This document shows positions 1-8,086 of a stretch of DNA of 46,268 bases, piece after piece. This stretch comes from Chloroflexi bacterium HGW-Chloroflexi-10 (lineage in GTDB: Bacteria > Chloroflexota > Anaerolineae > Anaerolineales > Anaerolineaceae). The notes below the pieces were generated by a model. That model saw only the letters and a program-made list of their open reading frames with translations, was not told where the DNA came from and ran no database searches. The DNA is taken from NCBI GenBank assembly GCA_002840755.1, contig PHBZ01000042.1, positions 1-46,268 of the forward strand, given 5' to 3'. The translations under genes were made by a program, and so were the position numbers. The number at the start of each line of letters is the position of its first letter. Position 1 is the stretch's first letter.

Positions 1-2
1 AG

Positions 3-1736
3 TACGACGGAACAGCGCTAATGGAGTTTAAAACCCGTAAAAACATTATTTACCGCCTAAACAACAAAACGGCGTGTACATACGAAATTGACGACACCCC
101 TCCGTTTCCCCTTAACCGCGAAGCGCTTGAGTACGCTTTGGAAATTTCGTTGCTTACCAAACTAAACATTGTTGGCGAGGTTCACATTACCCGCAAACAA
201 TACCTCGACGGCAGCATTCCAACTGGTTTTCAGCGAACAGCAATTCTTGGCGTTGAGGGCGAAATACAAATTAGCAACAAAAAAATTGGCATTCTCCAGC
301 TCATCATCGAGGAGGATTCGTGCCGCGAAATTTCCGATATTGGGCACACCCGCATTTATAAAACCGACAGGTTAGGAATGCCCCTAATCGAAACGGTTAC
401 CCATCCTCACTGCTTAACCCCCGAAGAGTTACGAGAAACGGCTGAGCATATTCGGTTTTTAAACCGAAGTTCGGAACACGTACGAACCGGAATGGGCGCT
501 GGACGCGAGGACGTAAACGTTAGCTGTGAAGGCGGTACACGTGTCGAAATAAAAGGTGTTTCGCACAACCGATGGATTCCCGAACTTTCGCACAACGAAG
601 CCTTTCGTCAGTGGGCACTTTTAAATATTCGTAAACTTCTGTTGGAGCGATTCCCATCGCCCGAAAAATGGAAAATGACCTCTAAGGAGGTTAACTTAAA
701 AACTACTTCTTTTGAAAATGCAATTGTTTTGGAAGCAGTTGAAAAGGGAATGAAACTTTATGCCGTTTTACTTCCTGGTTTCCATGGAATTCTTTCGCAC
801 TTTACCCAGCCAGGGCAATCGTTTAACAACGAAATTAGCGACAGGCTAAAAGTTATTGCTTGCATCGAAAAGCCCAATATGATTAGCAGCGAAGAGCTGA
901 ATTCTAGCCTTTCAGCAAAAGATGTAACAACACTTAAAACGCTACTCGAAGCCAAAGACGAAGATGCAGTAGTTCTTTTTTGGGGTCCTGCCGACGATAT
1001 TAAAACTGCTCTCGAAACCATTGATGAGCGTTGCCGAATGGCCTTTCAGGGTGTTCCCAACGAAACTCGAAAAGCTTTTGCCAACGGCACTACAATGTTC
1101 GAAAGGGTGCTGCCCGGTGCCGACCGTATGTACCCCGACACCGACTCAGCTCCAATTCCTCTTCACGAAACCTATATCGAAACCCTTCGACAGCGAATTT
1201 TACCCAACATTTCGGAACGAATTGCTCAGCTAAAAGGTTGGGGCATTCCTACCGATACGTACACCTATATTCTTAAACGGAATCTGGTTCCGGTTATCGA
1301 AAAAATTGTGGCACTGGGAATTTCAGGGAAATTTGCGGGAACATTCTTAGGGCATAAACTTAAACGTGTCGAAGGTATTTCGCCAAAAAAATCGGAATTC
1401 GACTACAATCGAGTTGCCGAACTGTTCGTCTTTTTAACAAAAGAAAAACTCGACCTTTCGCTGGCAAAACAAATGCTGCCAATGGTTTACGAGCATCCAA
1501 ATATGGACTTTAACTCGGTGCTTACCAGCCTTAACTTCAAAAAAAGGTCGGCCGACGAAATTATTGCTCCAATAAACTACCTAGTTGAAAAGTTCAAAGA
1601 AATTCGGCTTTCAAAAGGCGATAGCCCTGAAGTGACAACCAACTGGGTTATGGGTCAAATTCACCGACAGGCATTGGGGAACATAAGTTTAAGCGCTCTT
1701 AGGGCGCAAATTGAAAAGCAAACTGGTAACATATAA
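3..1736 (+). CDS. gatE: Glu-tRNA(Gln) amidotransferase subunit E, 5'-truncated by window edge
   Basis: GatE works with GatD to convert Glu-tRNA(Gln) to Gln-tRNA(Gln) in the cytoplasm; the GatDE pair is known mainly from archaea. The frame is open to the left edge and residues before the ATG at 21 still look like the family, so that ATG is probably internal. The N-terminal GLEIHQQL and KLFC regions expected of GatE lie outside the window. Visible family features are DDTPPFPLN, the SIPTGFQRT segment, EEDSCR, the DRLGMPLIE block, GREDVNVS, VEIKGV, an AspRS-like insertion near LLPGFHGILSH, and FQGVPNETRKAF followed by ADRMYPDTD. A C-terminal YqeY-like tail is present. gatD follows 6 nt downstream with no ribosome site. 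Codon choice and the lack of a Shine-Dalgarno differ from the rest of the window. Confidence 0.86.
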   Translation, partial: YDGTALMEFKTRKNIIYRLNNKTACTYEIDDTPPFPLNREALEYALEISLLTKLNIVGEVHITRKQYLDGSIPTGFQRTAILGVEGEIQISNKKIGILQLIIEEDSCREISDIGHTRIYKTDRLGMPLIETVTHPHCLTPEELRETAEHIRFLNRSSEHVRTGMGAGREDVNVSCEGGTRVEIKGVSHNRWIPELSHNEAFRQWALLNIRKLLLERFPSPEKWKMTSKEVNLKTTSFENAIVLEAVEKGMKLYAVLLPGFHGILSHFTQPGQSFNNEISDRLKVIACIEKPNMISSEELNSSLSAKDVTTLKTLLEAKDEDAVVLFWGPADDIKTALETIDERCRMAFQGVPNETRKAFANGTTMFERVLPGADRMYPDTDSAPIPLHETYIETLRQRILPNISERIAQLKGWGIPTDTYTYILKRNLVPVIEKIVALGISGKFAGTFLGHKLKRVEGISPKKSEFDYNRVAELFVFLTKEKLDLSLAKQMLPMVYEHPNMDFNSVLTSLNFKKRSADEIIAPINYLVEKFKEIRLSKGDSPEVTTNWVMGQIHRQALGNISLSALRAQIEKQTGNI

Positions 1737-1742
1737 GAAACT

Positions 1743-2678
1743 ATGGAAGATATTTTTCAAGGATATAAAGGCCGTGGCCTCGAGGTGCTTAAAAAGTATA
1801 ACGTACGGGTTTGGGGAAAGGCAGTAATTCAAACATCGCGAGGCGAGTTTAAGGGCACGGTTTTACCACGCTCCGAAAACGACGACGATATGCATATTGT
1901 GCTAAAAATTGAAACTGGCTACAATATTGGAATCGACATTTTTACCATAACCGACATGAAGGAGGTTGGCTACTCTAAAGCTTCCTATAAAATTCCCGAA
2001 AAGGAGTTCCCATTCACGCCAAATTTACCTAGAGTTAAACTTTTAGGTACTGGGGGCACAATTGCTTCGCGCCTCGATTACCGCACTGGTGCCGTAATTC
2101 CAGCCTTTTCGCCTGGCGAACTTTATGGCGCCGTTCCCGAGCTTGCCGACATTTGTAACCTGAGTACCGAGAAACTATTCGCTGTTTTCAGCGAAAATAT
2201 GGGACCAGAGCAGTACAAAGCATTAGCCATTGCCATTGGAAAGGAAATTGAAAATGGGGTCGACGGCATTATTATTGGCCACGGCACCGATACACTTAGC
2301 CATACCGCAGCAGCGTTAACTTTTATGGTGCAGAACTCGCCCGTTCCAATTGTTCTTGTAGGTTCGCAGCGCAGCTCCGACCGTCCAAGTAGCGATGCCG
2401 CGCTAAATCTTATGCATGCGGCATACACAGCAGGCCACTCCGACATTGCCGAGGTTATGGTTTGCATGTTCGGCCCCACATCCGACGAGTACGGATTTCT
2501 GCATCGCGGTACAAGAGTTCGAAAAATGCACTCGTCGTACCGAAGTACATTTCGTACCATTGGCGAAATTCCCATTGCAACAGTTAGCCGAAAGGATGGC
2601 GTTAAGCCCCTTAAGGATTCGTACTGCCACCGCCGAAAGGAGGTGCCGAGCCTCTCGGCTGAGCCAGGGCATGGATAA
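1743..2678 (+). CDS. gatD: Glu-tRNA(Gln) amidotransferase subunit D, 3'-truncated or frameshifted
   Basis: GatD is the asparaginase-like subunit that releases ammonia from glutamine or asparagine for GatE. The N-terminal ~95 residues form the small barrel domain specific to GatD. The asparaginase domain follows with LGTGGTIAS (near residue 101) and GHGTDTLSHTAA (near 180), the two threonine-bearing active-site motifs, then the HRGTRVRKMHSS block. The family is about 420-440 residues; this one stops at 311. Similarity appears to run to YCHRRK and then fails. A frame change near 2670 would give PGMDK, which resembles the next conserved GatD motif. Either the gene is broken or the contig is faulty here. 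There is no Shine-Dalgarno before the ATG. Confidence 0.82.
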   Translation: MEDIFQGYKGRGLEVLKKYNVRVWGKAVIQTSRGEFKGTVLPRSENDDDMHIVLKIETGYNIGIDIFTITDMKEVGYSKASYKIPEKEFPFTPNLPRVKLLGTGGTIASRLDYRTGAVIPAFSPGELYGAVPELADICNLSTEKLFAVFSENMGPEQYKALAIAIGKEIENGVDGIIIGHGTDTLSHTAAALTFMVQNSPVPIVLVGSQRSSDRPSSDAALNLMHAAYTAGHSDIAEVMVCMFGPTSDEYGFLHRGTRVRKMHSSYRSTFRTIGEIPIATVSRKDGVKPLKDSYCHRRKEVPSLSAEPGHG

Positions 2679-2747
2679 AAAGGAGAAATAAACGGTTAGA
2701 AAAACCGAAACCCACAAGAGCCATGCGTATTAAGGCTAAATTACAGC

Positions 2748-4271
2748 TTATACATCATAGTACATCACATATTCAATCGGATGGGTGCGTAAGCGCAAAG
2801 CATCCACTTCATTTTTGCGTTTCCAGCCAATAAAGGACTTGATTAATCCTTCGGTGAAGACGCCGCCTTGAAGCAGGAACTCGTGATCTTTTTCCAATTC
2901 ATTGAGGACATCATCGAGAGAACCAGGGACCTGCTTTACATCGGGAGCTTCTTCCTCAAAGAGATCGATATCCATTGGGGAACCTGGGTCGATCTTGTTG
3001 AGGATGCCGTCAATACCTGCCAGGAGCATGGCTGAGAATGCCAGGTATGGGTTGGCTGATGGATCAGGGCAGCGATATTCAACGCGGATAGCATTGGGAC
3101 TGTTGCTGTACATTGGAATACGTACACAGGCAGAGCGGTTGCGACTGCTGTAAGCCATCATCACCGGTGCTTCATAACCGGGAACCAAACGTTTATAACT
3201 GTTGGTGGTGGGGGCGCAGATAGCCAGGAGGGCGGGGGTATGTTTGAGAATACCGCCAATATAGTATTGCGCCATCTGGCTTAAGCCTGCATAACCATTG
3301 GCATCATAGAACAGGTTCTTTCCATTTTTCCAAAGGCTCTGGTGGCAGTGCATTCCGGAGCCATTATCGCCAAACATCGGCTTAGGCATGAATGTCAGTG
3401 TCTTGCCGTGGGCTACGGCCGTATTCTTGAGAATATATTTGTATAGTTGAATGGTATCGCCCATAGAGACCAGGGGGCCGTATTTCAGGTCAATTTCTTC
3501 CTGACCGCCGGAGGCTACTTCACCATGATGGACTTCTACATCGATACCGGCCATCATCATGCGCAAGATCGCTTCAGAACGCCAATCTTGTAAGCTGTCT
3601 ACTGGCGGAACACGGAAATACCCGCGTTTTAATTCGGGGCGATAACCCAGGTTAGCGCCATAGCGGCTTTCATGTCCGCGGCCAGATTCCCATTCGGCCA
3701 TATCAGATTCAATTTCATAGAAGGCACGACCCGTTTCATAACCGAAGCGGATGCCATCGAATACGAAAAATTCAGCCTCCGGTCCCCAGCAACTTGTATC
3801 GGCAATACCGGTTTCGAGAAGGAATTTTTCAGCTTTCGCGGCTACGTAGCGCGGATCTTTATCATAGGGGGCTTTGGTAATCGGGTCATGGATATTGCAG
3901 ACAATGCTGAGGGTAGGATAGCTCATGGCCGGGTCAATGATCGCGGTAGTAGGATCAGGGAAAAGGATCATGTCCGATTCGTGAATTTCCTGAAAAGCGC
4001 GGATACTGGAACCGTCAAAACCCAGACCTTCAACGAAAAGTTCTTCATTCAAATGATGAATGGGGGTTGAAAAATGGTGCCAACGGCCAAGCAGATCGGT
4101 AAATTTATAATCCACGATGGCAATATGACGTTTTTTAGCATATTCAAGCACATCCTTGGGGGTTGAACAACGCTCTATGTTTGGTGTTAACGAATTTCCG
4201 TTGTCTTTCCCATTTTTGCTATAAACAATGTTCGATATTTCTTCAATTGGTAGTAATTTTGTGTTTGTCAT
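2748..4271 (-). CDS. glnA: Type I glutamine synthetase
   Basis: Makes glutamine from glutamate, ammonia and ATP as a cytoplasmic dodecamer. Motifs in order: FDGSSI at about 86 (active-site loop), GPEAEFFVFD at 163, GDNGSGMHCHQS at 301 (ATP site), the APTTNSYKRLVPGYEAP glutamate-binding block at 353, and NRSACVRIP at 378. The C-terminus HPIEYVMYYDV is typical and complete. The protein has 507 residues, about 35 more than usual at the N-terminus. At the position of the adenylylated tyrosine of enterobacterial GlnA, the sequence reads DLF (Phe438), so classical adenylylation control is unlikely. A good AAAGGAG site precedes the ATG. It is the last gene of an amt-unknown-glnA operon, with 32 bp to the gene upstream. 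Confidence 0.97.
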   Translation of the reverse strand: MTNTKLLPIEEISNIVYSKNGKDNGNSLTPNIERCSTPKDVLEYAKKRHIAIVDYKFTDLLGRWHHFSTPIHHLNEELFVEGLGFDGSSIRAFQEIHESDMILFPDPTTAIIDPAMSYPTLSIVCNIHDPITKAPYDKDPRYVAAKAEKFLLETGIADTSCWGPEAEFFVFDGIRFGYETGRAFYEIESDMAEWESGRGHESRYGANLGYRPELKRGYFRVPPVDSLQDWRSEAILRMMMAGIDVEVHHGEVASGGQEEIDLKYGPLVSMGDTIQLYKYILKNTAVAHGKTLTFMPKPMFGDNGSGMHCHQSLWKNGKNLFYDANGYAGLSQMAQYYIGGILKHTPALLAICAPTTNSYKRLVPGYEAPVMMAYSSRNRSACVRIPMYSNSPNAIRVEYRCPDPSANPYLAFSAMLLAGIDGILNKIDPGSPMDIDLFEEEAPDVKQVPGSLDDVLNELEKDHEFLLQGGVFTEGLIKSFIGWKRKNEVDALRLRTHPIEYVMYYDV

Positions 4272-4303
4272 TTCATTCTCCTTTTTATTTTTTATCCATA
4301 GTT

Positions 4304-5314
4304 TTAAAATGCCATTAATGGCAACGATTGAATATCGTGAGGATCCCTAATCGTTCCATAGTAATGTAAATCCAGCCCTACCCGTTGCGTAACACTTTGA
4401 ACATCCCGATCAATATATAGAACTTTGTTGCCTATCCGGTTTGTTCGGGCTACTACATATAAATCCTGAGTCGCATATAATGGATCGATGACTTTATTGA
4501 GCGAACCATTCAATTCGCGTTCATAGACAACCGTACGGAGTTCAGGTTTCAATTGGGACTCTAGTTTGCTCCAATCCGTTGGTGATAATTTACGGATACT
4601 GATTTCGTAGGGTTCCTTAATTTGACCTTTAAAGAGCATAATATCGCTTACCTGCCGGTATAAAGAAAAAATTCCTTTACCACCCGCGTAGTTGGCAGAT
4701 AATGTTTGTCTACCGATGGGGGCAATCAGTTTTACACCATCCGCATCCGCCATGGGAAAGATTGGGATATCCGGAATAGTTTCATCCAGTGTTCGTAAGA
4801 CACAAAAAGGGGCATAAATTTGTAAATCGTAAGGGGAAAGATAGAGAAGATTCATTTTCCTGCGGTTTTGAATTCTGCCGATCGCCTTAAAATGATCAGC
4901 AAGCCATACTCTCAAACTGGCAATATCGCCTGTGCTGAATACGGGGCCGCCGGGATATCGGCTGATCAACTCACTCCCGGGATGATAAATTGGCCATGCA
5001 TTGTCTTTGACCTGGAAGAAGTATTCAGGCAGGTGTTCAAACCGGATTATTTTTCTTAACGTATCGTCAATGAGCCATTCCAACCGGGTGAGATTACCGG
5101 CTTCCAATGGCAGCCCGGCAATATAGGAGGTGTAGACTACCCGAACCGGCCCCACTGGTTTGATCAATTTGCGATAATACACTGGCAGCGCACGGACGAT
5201 GTTTTTAATCCCAAAACCACTTAAATCTACTTCGGCAAATAACCTGAGTTTTTCTTCACCCTGATTCTCACTATACGCCATGTTTTTGCGATATTTGATG
5301 GTTGCAATCGTCAT
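4304..5314 (-). CDS. Unrecognised protein between amt and glnA
   Basis: A 336-residue protein that I do not recognise. It looks soluble: no signal peptide, no clear membrane segment and no cysteine cluster. It is rich in Tyr, Leu, Ile and Arg, and the C-terminus carries a conserved-looking YYGTIRDPHDIQSLP stretch. The start at 5314 is supported by a GAGAGG ribosome site. It sits 27 bp downstream of amt and 32 bp upstream of glnA on the same strand, so it is almost certainly co-transcribed with both. No PII (GlnK/GlnB) gene is visible nearby, and a PII gene is the usual neighbour of amt. A role in nitrogen sensing or glutamine synthetase control is guilt by association only. Confidence 0.8.
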   Translation of the reverse strand: MTIATIKYRKNMAYSENQGEEKLRLFAEVDLSGFGIKNIVRALPVYYRKLIKPVGPVRVVYTSYIAGLPLEAGNLTRLEWLIDDTLRKIIRFEHLPEYFFQVKDNAWPIYHPGSELISRYPGGPVFSTGDIASLRVWLADHFKAIGRIQNRRKMNLLYLSPYDLQIYAPFCVLRTLDETIPDIPIFPMADADGVKLIAPIGRQTLSANYAGGKGIFSLYRQVSDIMLFKGQIKEPYEISIRKLSPTDWSKLESQLKPELRTVVYERELNGSLNKVIDPLYATQDLYVVARTNRIGNKVLYIDRDVQSVTQRVGLDLHYYGTIRDPHDIQSLPLMAF

Positions 5315-5341
5315 ATAAACCTCTCAATATAAGTTGCCAGA

Positions 5342-6697
5342 TTAGTCGGCCATGCTGGATGTGGAGATGGTGATACCGTGCAATTCCACTCCGGCAAATT
5401 CGGGATAGGATTCAACGCCGTGATATTCAAGATCGATACCAACCGATTCCACTTCAGGTGATACTCTCAGCCCGATTGTATATTTGATACCCAGGAATAA
5501 GGCCAGGGCAACCGGGAAGACGAAAGCGATACAGGCGATAATACCGAGTGCCTGGATACCCAATTGGGCAAACCCACCGCCATACAACAATCCCATTCCA
5601 TCCACACCCCAAATACCAACAGCCAGGACACCAAACGCGCCATTTAAGCCGTGTACCGGAAATGCACCTACCGGATCATCTATTTTTAGTTTTTCCATCA
5701 GGAAGACACCATAGTAAGAGATAGCGCCAGCGATTAGACCGATCACCAGGGCGGACATGGGTGTAACAAAAGCACAAGCTGCGGTAATTGCTACCAAACC
5801 GCCCAGGCAGCCATTCATGCCCATACTGACATCCCATTTTCTGGTATGAAAGTAAGATAGTAACATGGCGGCGATAGCGCCGGTGGTCGCTGCAAAATCG
5901 GTTGTAACTACAATCAACGAAATTGGTTTAGGATCGGCGGCTAATTGGCTGCCGGGATTGAAACCAAACCAGCCCAACCACAAGACAAAGGTGCCAATCG
6001 CAGCCAGGGGAATATTGTGACCGCGAATCGTTGCTTTTCCAAATTCTTTATCCCGGCGTTTACCAAGCACTAATGTCCCAGCCAAACCAACCATAGCGCC
6101 TACCAGATGGACCACCGATGAACCGGCAAAATCGAGATATCCTAACCCGGATAACCAACCGCCGCCCCACACCCAATGCCCAAAAATTGGATAAATCAAT
6201 AAACCGGTAAAAAAGCTATAGATTAAGTCTGCCCGGAAGTCAGTGCGTTCAGCCATGAGTCCGGATGCAATTGTAGAAGCTGCTGCCGAGAAAGCAAATT
6301 GAAAGAAAAAGAATGCCAAAATAGGGATTGTTAATTCTCCATATACTTCAGGCATCCCCTGCAAAAAGAACCATTCCATCCCAAAAAACGCATTACCGGA
6401 ACCAAACATGATCCCAAATCCGGCAATAATGAAGCCAATCGTTGTGGAGGTTGTATCCATTAAATTTTCAGCCATAATGTTTACCACATTTTTGGATCGT
6501 ACAAAACCGGCTTCCAGAAAACCGAAACCGGCCTGCATGAAAAAGACTAAAAATGCAGAAATCAGTACCCAAATCGTATCGACAGCACTAAAGACAGGCT
6601 CCTCTTCCACGCTTTGTGCAGAAACCGATCCGGTCAGGGTTACCAACAAAACGGCAACAAAGATAGGAATGGCAAATAAAACAATTCTCTTCTTCAT
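5342..6697 (-). CDS. amt: Ammonium transporter (Amt/Rh family)
   Basis: Membrane channel for ammonium uptake. The protein begins with a cleavable signal peptide (MKKRIVLF... ending VSAQS), as in other Amt proteins, and has about 11 membrane segments. Family blocks are GFGFLEAGFVRSKN, DFAGSSVVHLVGAMVGLAG (first pore histidine), GWFGFNPGSQLA, VAITAACAFVTP, and DPVGAFPVHGLNGAFG (second pore histidine). The cytosolic tail GLRVSPEVESVGIDLEYHG is the region that PII proteins contact in homologues. I place the start at 6697, not at the in-frame ATG at 6739, because AAAGGAG lies just before it and the signal peptide begins there. First gene of the operon; the upstream leader holds a terminator-like hairpin. 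Confidence 0.96.
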   Translation of the reverse strand: MKKRIVLFAIPIFVAVLLVTLTGSVSAQSVEEEPVFSAVDTIWVLISAFLVFFMQAGFGFLEAGFVRSKNVVNIMAENLMDTTSTTIGFIIAGFGIMFGSGNAFFGMEWFFLQGMPEVYGELTIPILAFFFFQFAFSAAASTIASGLMAERTDFRADLIYSFFTGLLIYPIFGHWVWGGGWLSGLGYLDFAGSSVVHLVGAMVGLAGTLVLGKRRDKEFGKATIRGHNIPLAAIGTFVLWLGWFGFNPGSQLAADPKPISLIVVTTDFAATTGAIAAMLLSYFHTRKWDVSMGMNGCLGGLVAITAACAFVTPMSALVIGLIAGAISYYGVFLMEKLKIDDPVGAFPVHGLNGAFGVLAVGIWGVDGMGLLYGGGFAQLGIQALGIIACIAFVFPVALALFLGIKYTIGLRVSPEVESVGIDLEYHGVESYPEFAGVELHGITISTSSMAD

Positions 6698-6800
6698 TAG
6701 TCTCTCTCCTTTAGCTAACATGAGTTTGCAAGGGAACATGTGTTTGCTTGTCTCGGCATGCAGCTTCTAATGGTTATCAGTATAGGGAGTGAGCCAAAAC

Positions 6801-6827
6801 AAAAAAAGTACCCATGTGGGTACTTTT
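6801..6827 (-). terminator. Terminator-like hairpin in the amt upstream region
   Basis: An 11-bp inverted repeat, AAAAGTACCCA and TGGGTACTTTT, with a 2-nt centre (6804-6827). Read on the minus strand it ends in a run of seven T, the form of an intrinsic terminator. It points towards amt, whose start is about 100 nt further on, and the gene on its other side is divergent. There is therefore no obvious upstream minus-strand gene for it to terminate. It may be an attenuator in the amt leader or an operator palindrome. Confidence 0.5.
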
Positions 6828-6935
6828 AATGACAATCAAAAAACGATGTATATAGATGTATGCCTACAAGTATATTTTTTTGGTCGTATTTGTCCAGTAT
6901 GAAATGACAGCGTTTCCCTGTGGGTTAGATTGTTT

Positions 6936-6964
6936 TTGTACTCACCCGATTAATGCAGTATACT
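6936..6964 (+). promoter_or_regulatory. Candidate sigma-70 promoter for the DUF362 operon
   Basis: TTGTAC (6936-6941), 17 nt, then TATACT (6959-6964). The -10 lies within the palindrome CAGTATACTG (6957-6966). The gene starts about 95 nt downstream with an AGGAG site. Assigned by matching only. Confidence 0.4.
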
Positions 6965-7060
6965 GTCATAAAACGGATAATTGTATTTTCTGTTTTCCTT
7001 GAATCCCCTTAATTTATCAAATCAGTCGGCTATCGATAACAATTATCAGGAGTTTATCAC

Positions 7061-8086
7061 ATGAAACCTGTAAATTTCCGTATGTCTCGGAGAGATTTTC
7101 TTCGTTATGCTGGTACAACCGGTGCAGGTCTTTTGTTGGCTGCATGTAATGTAAAAGATAAGACGATGACTGAAGAACAGCCTTCGGAACTAAAAACTTT
7201 AATGCCGACCAGGGCAAGTAATACCCAAACGCCTTTTGTGCCGCAGGAATCTGCCGCTACAACAGCTCCGAAGTCTGGGGACGCTTATCTGGCGGTAGCA
7301 CGCGGAAGCGATGTTGCAGCCATGACTACAATGGCGGTAGCTGCCATTGGTGGAATGGAACGTTTTGTTAAGAATGGGTACGATGTGATTATTAAGCCCA
7401 ATATCTGCACTGATTATTATCCGTATGAATATGGCGCTACTACGAATCCGGATGTGGTTGCCACCCTTATATTGCTGGCTCTAGGCGCTGGGGCGAAACG
7501 GGTACGGGTAATGGATTCACCCTTCGGAGGCACTGCGCAAAGTGCTTATGAGCGCAGCGGAATTGCAGCCGCTGTCGCCGCAGCTGGTGGTGAAATGGAA
7601 GTGATGAATCAGAATAAATTCGTAAATATGCAAATTCCCAATCATATCGATATAGAAACCTGGAATTTTTATCAGGATATATTGAATGCTGATCTGGTGA
7701 TTAATGTGCCGATTGCCAAACATCACAGCTCGGCAGGATTAACCCTTGGCTGTAAAAATATGATGGGTGTGATCACCGATCGTGGCGGGATTCATATAAA
7801 TTTACATAAGCGTATTGCAGACCTGGTCAGCCTGGTGCAGCCTGAACTGACCATTGTGGATGCTGTGCGTACGTTGATGGCTAATGGACCTACCGGTGGA
7901 AATCTGGATGATGTCCGCATGACCAACACCATCATCGCCAGCCATGATATTGTGGCGGCGGATACTTTTGCGGCTACCCTGTTTGACCAGACCCCAGATA
8001 GTATTGCATATATCCGAAATGCTGAATCACTTGGTCTTGGAACTGCCGATTTATCTTCGATAAAACTTGAAGAAATTACAGTATGA
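7061..8086 (+). CDS. Tat-exported DUF362 lipoprotein-like protein
   Basis: 341 residues. The N-terminus has a twin-arginine motif (SRRDFLRYAG) followed by a hydrophobic stretch and LLLAAC, a lipobox, so the folded protein is probably exported by Tat and lipid-anchored outside the membrane. A T/S/P-rich linker follows. From about residue 95 the DUF362 domain is recognisable: VIIKPNICTDYYP, GAGAKRVRVMDSPFGG, DLVINVPIAKHHSSAGLTLGCKNMMG, and an ending with ADTFAATLF. DUF362 function is poorly defined; it is often linked to iron-sulfur proteins. It overlaps the polyferredoxin gene by ATGA, implying translational coupling and a joint redox role. Tat export suggests a cofactor or pre-folding, although no CxxC motif is present here. 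Confidence 0.88.
   Translation: MKPVNFRMSRRDFLRYAGTTGAGLLLAACNVKDKTMTEEQPSELKTLMPTRASNTQTPFVPQESAATTAPKSGDAYLAVARGSDVAAMTTMAVAAIGGMERFVKNGYDVIIKPNICTDYYPYEYGATTNPDVVATLILLALGAGAKRVRVMDSPFGGTAQSAYERSGIAAAVAAAGGEMEVMNQNKFVNMQIPNHIDIETWNFYQDILNADLVINVPIAKHHSSAGLTLGCKNMMGVITDRGGIHINLHKRIADLVSLVQPELTIVDAVRTLMANGPTGGNLDDVRMTNTIIASHDIVAADTFAATLFDQTPDSIAYIRNAESLGLGTADLSSIKLEEITV

Noticed and set aside
2123..2717. Minus-strand and alternate-frame ORFs in gatD
   Set aside because: They are shadows of the GatD frame; only the short GMDKKEK stretch near 2670 is of note and is reported as a possible frameshift.
6698..6739. Upstream in-frame ATG for amt
   Set aside because: It lacks a ribosome site and adds 14 residues before the signal peptide; AAAGGAG lies directly before the ATG at 6697.
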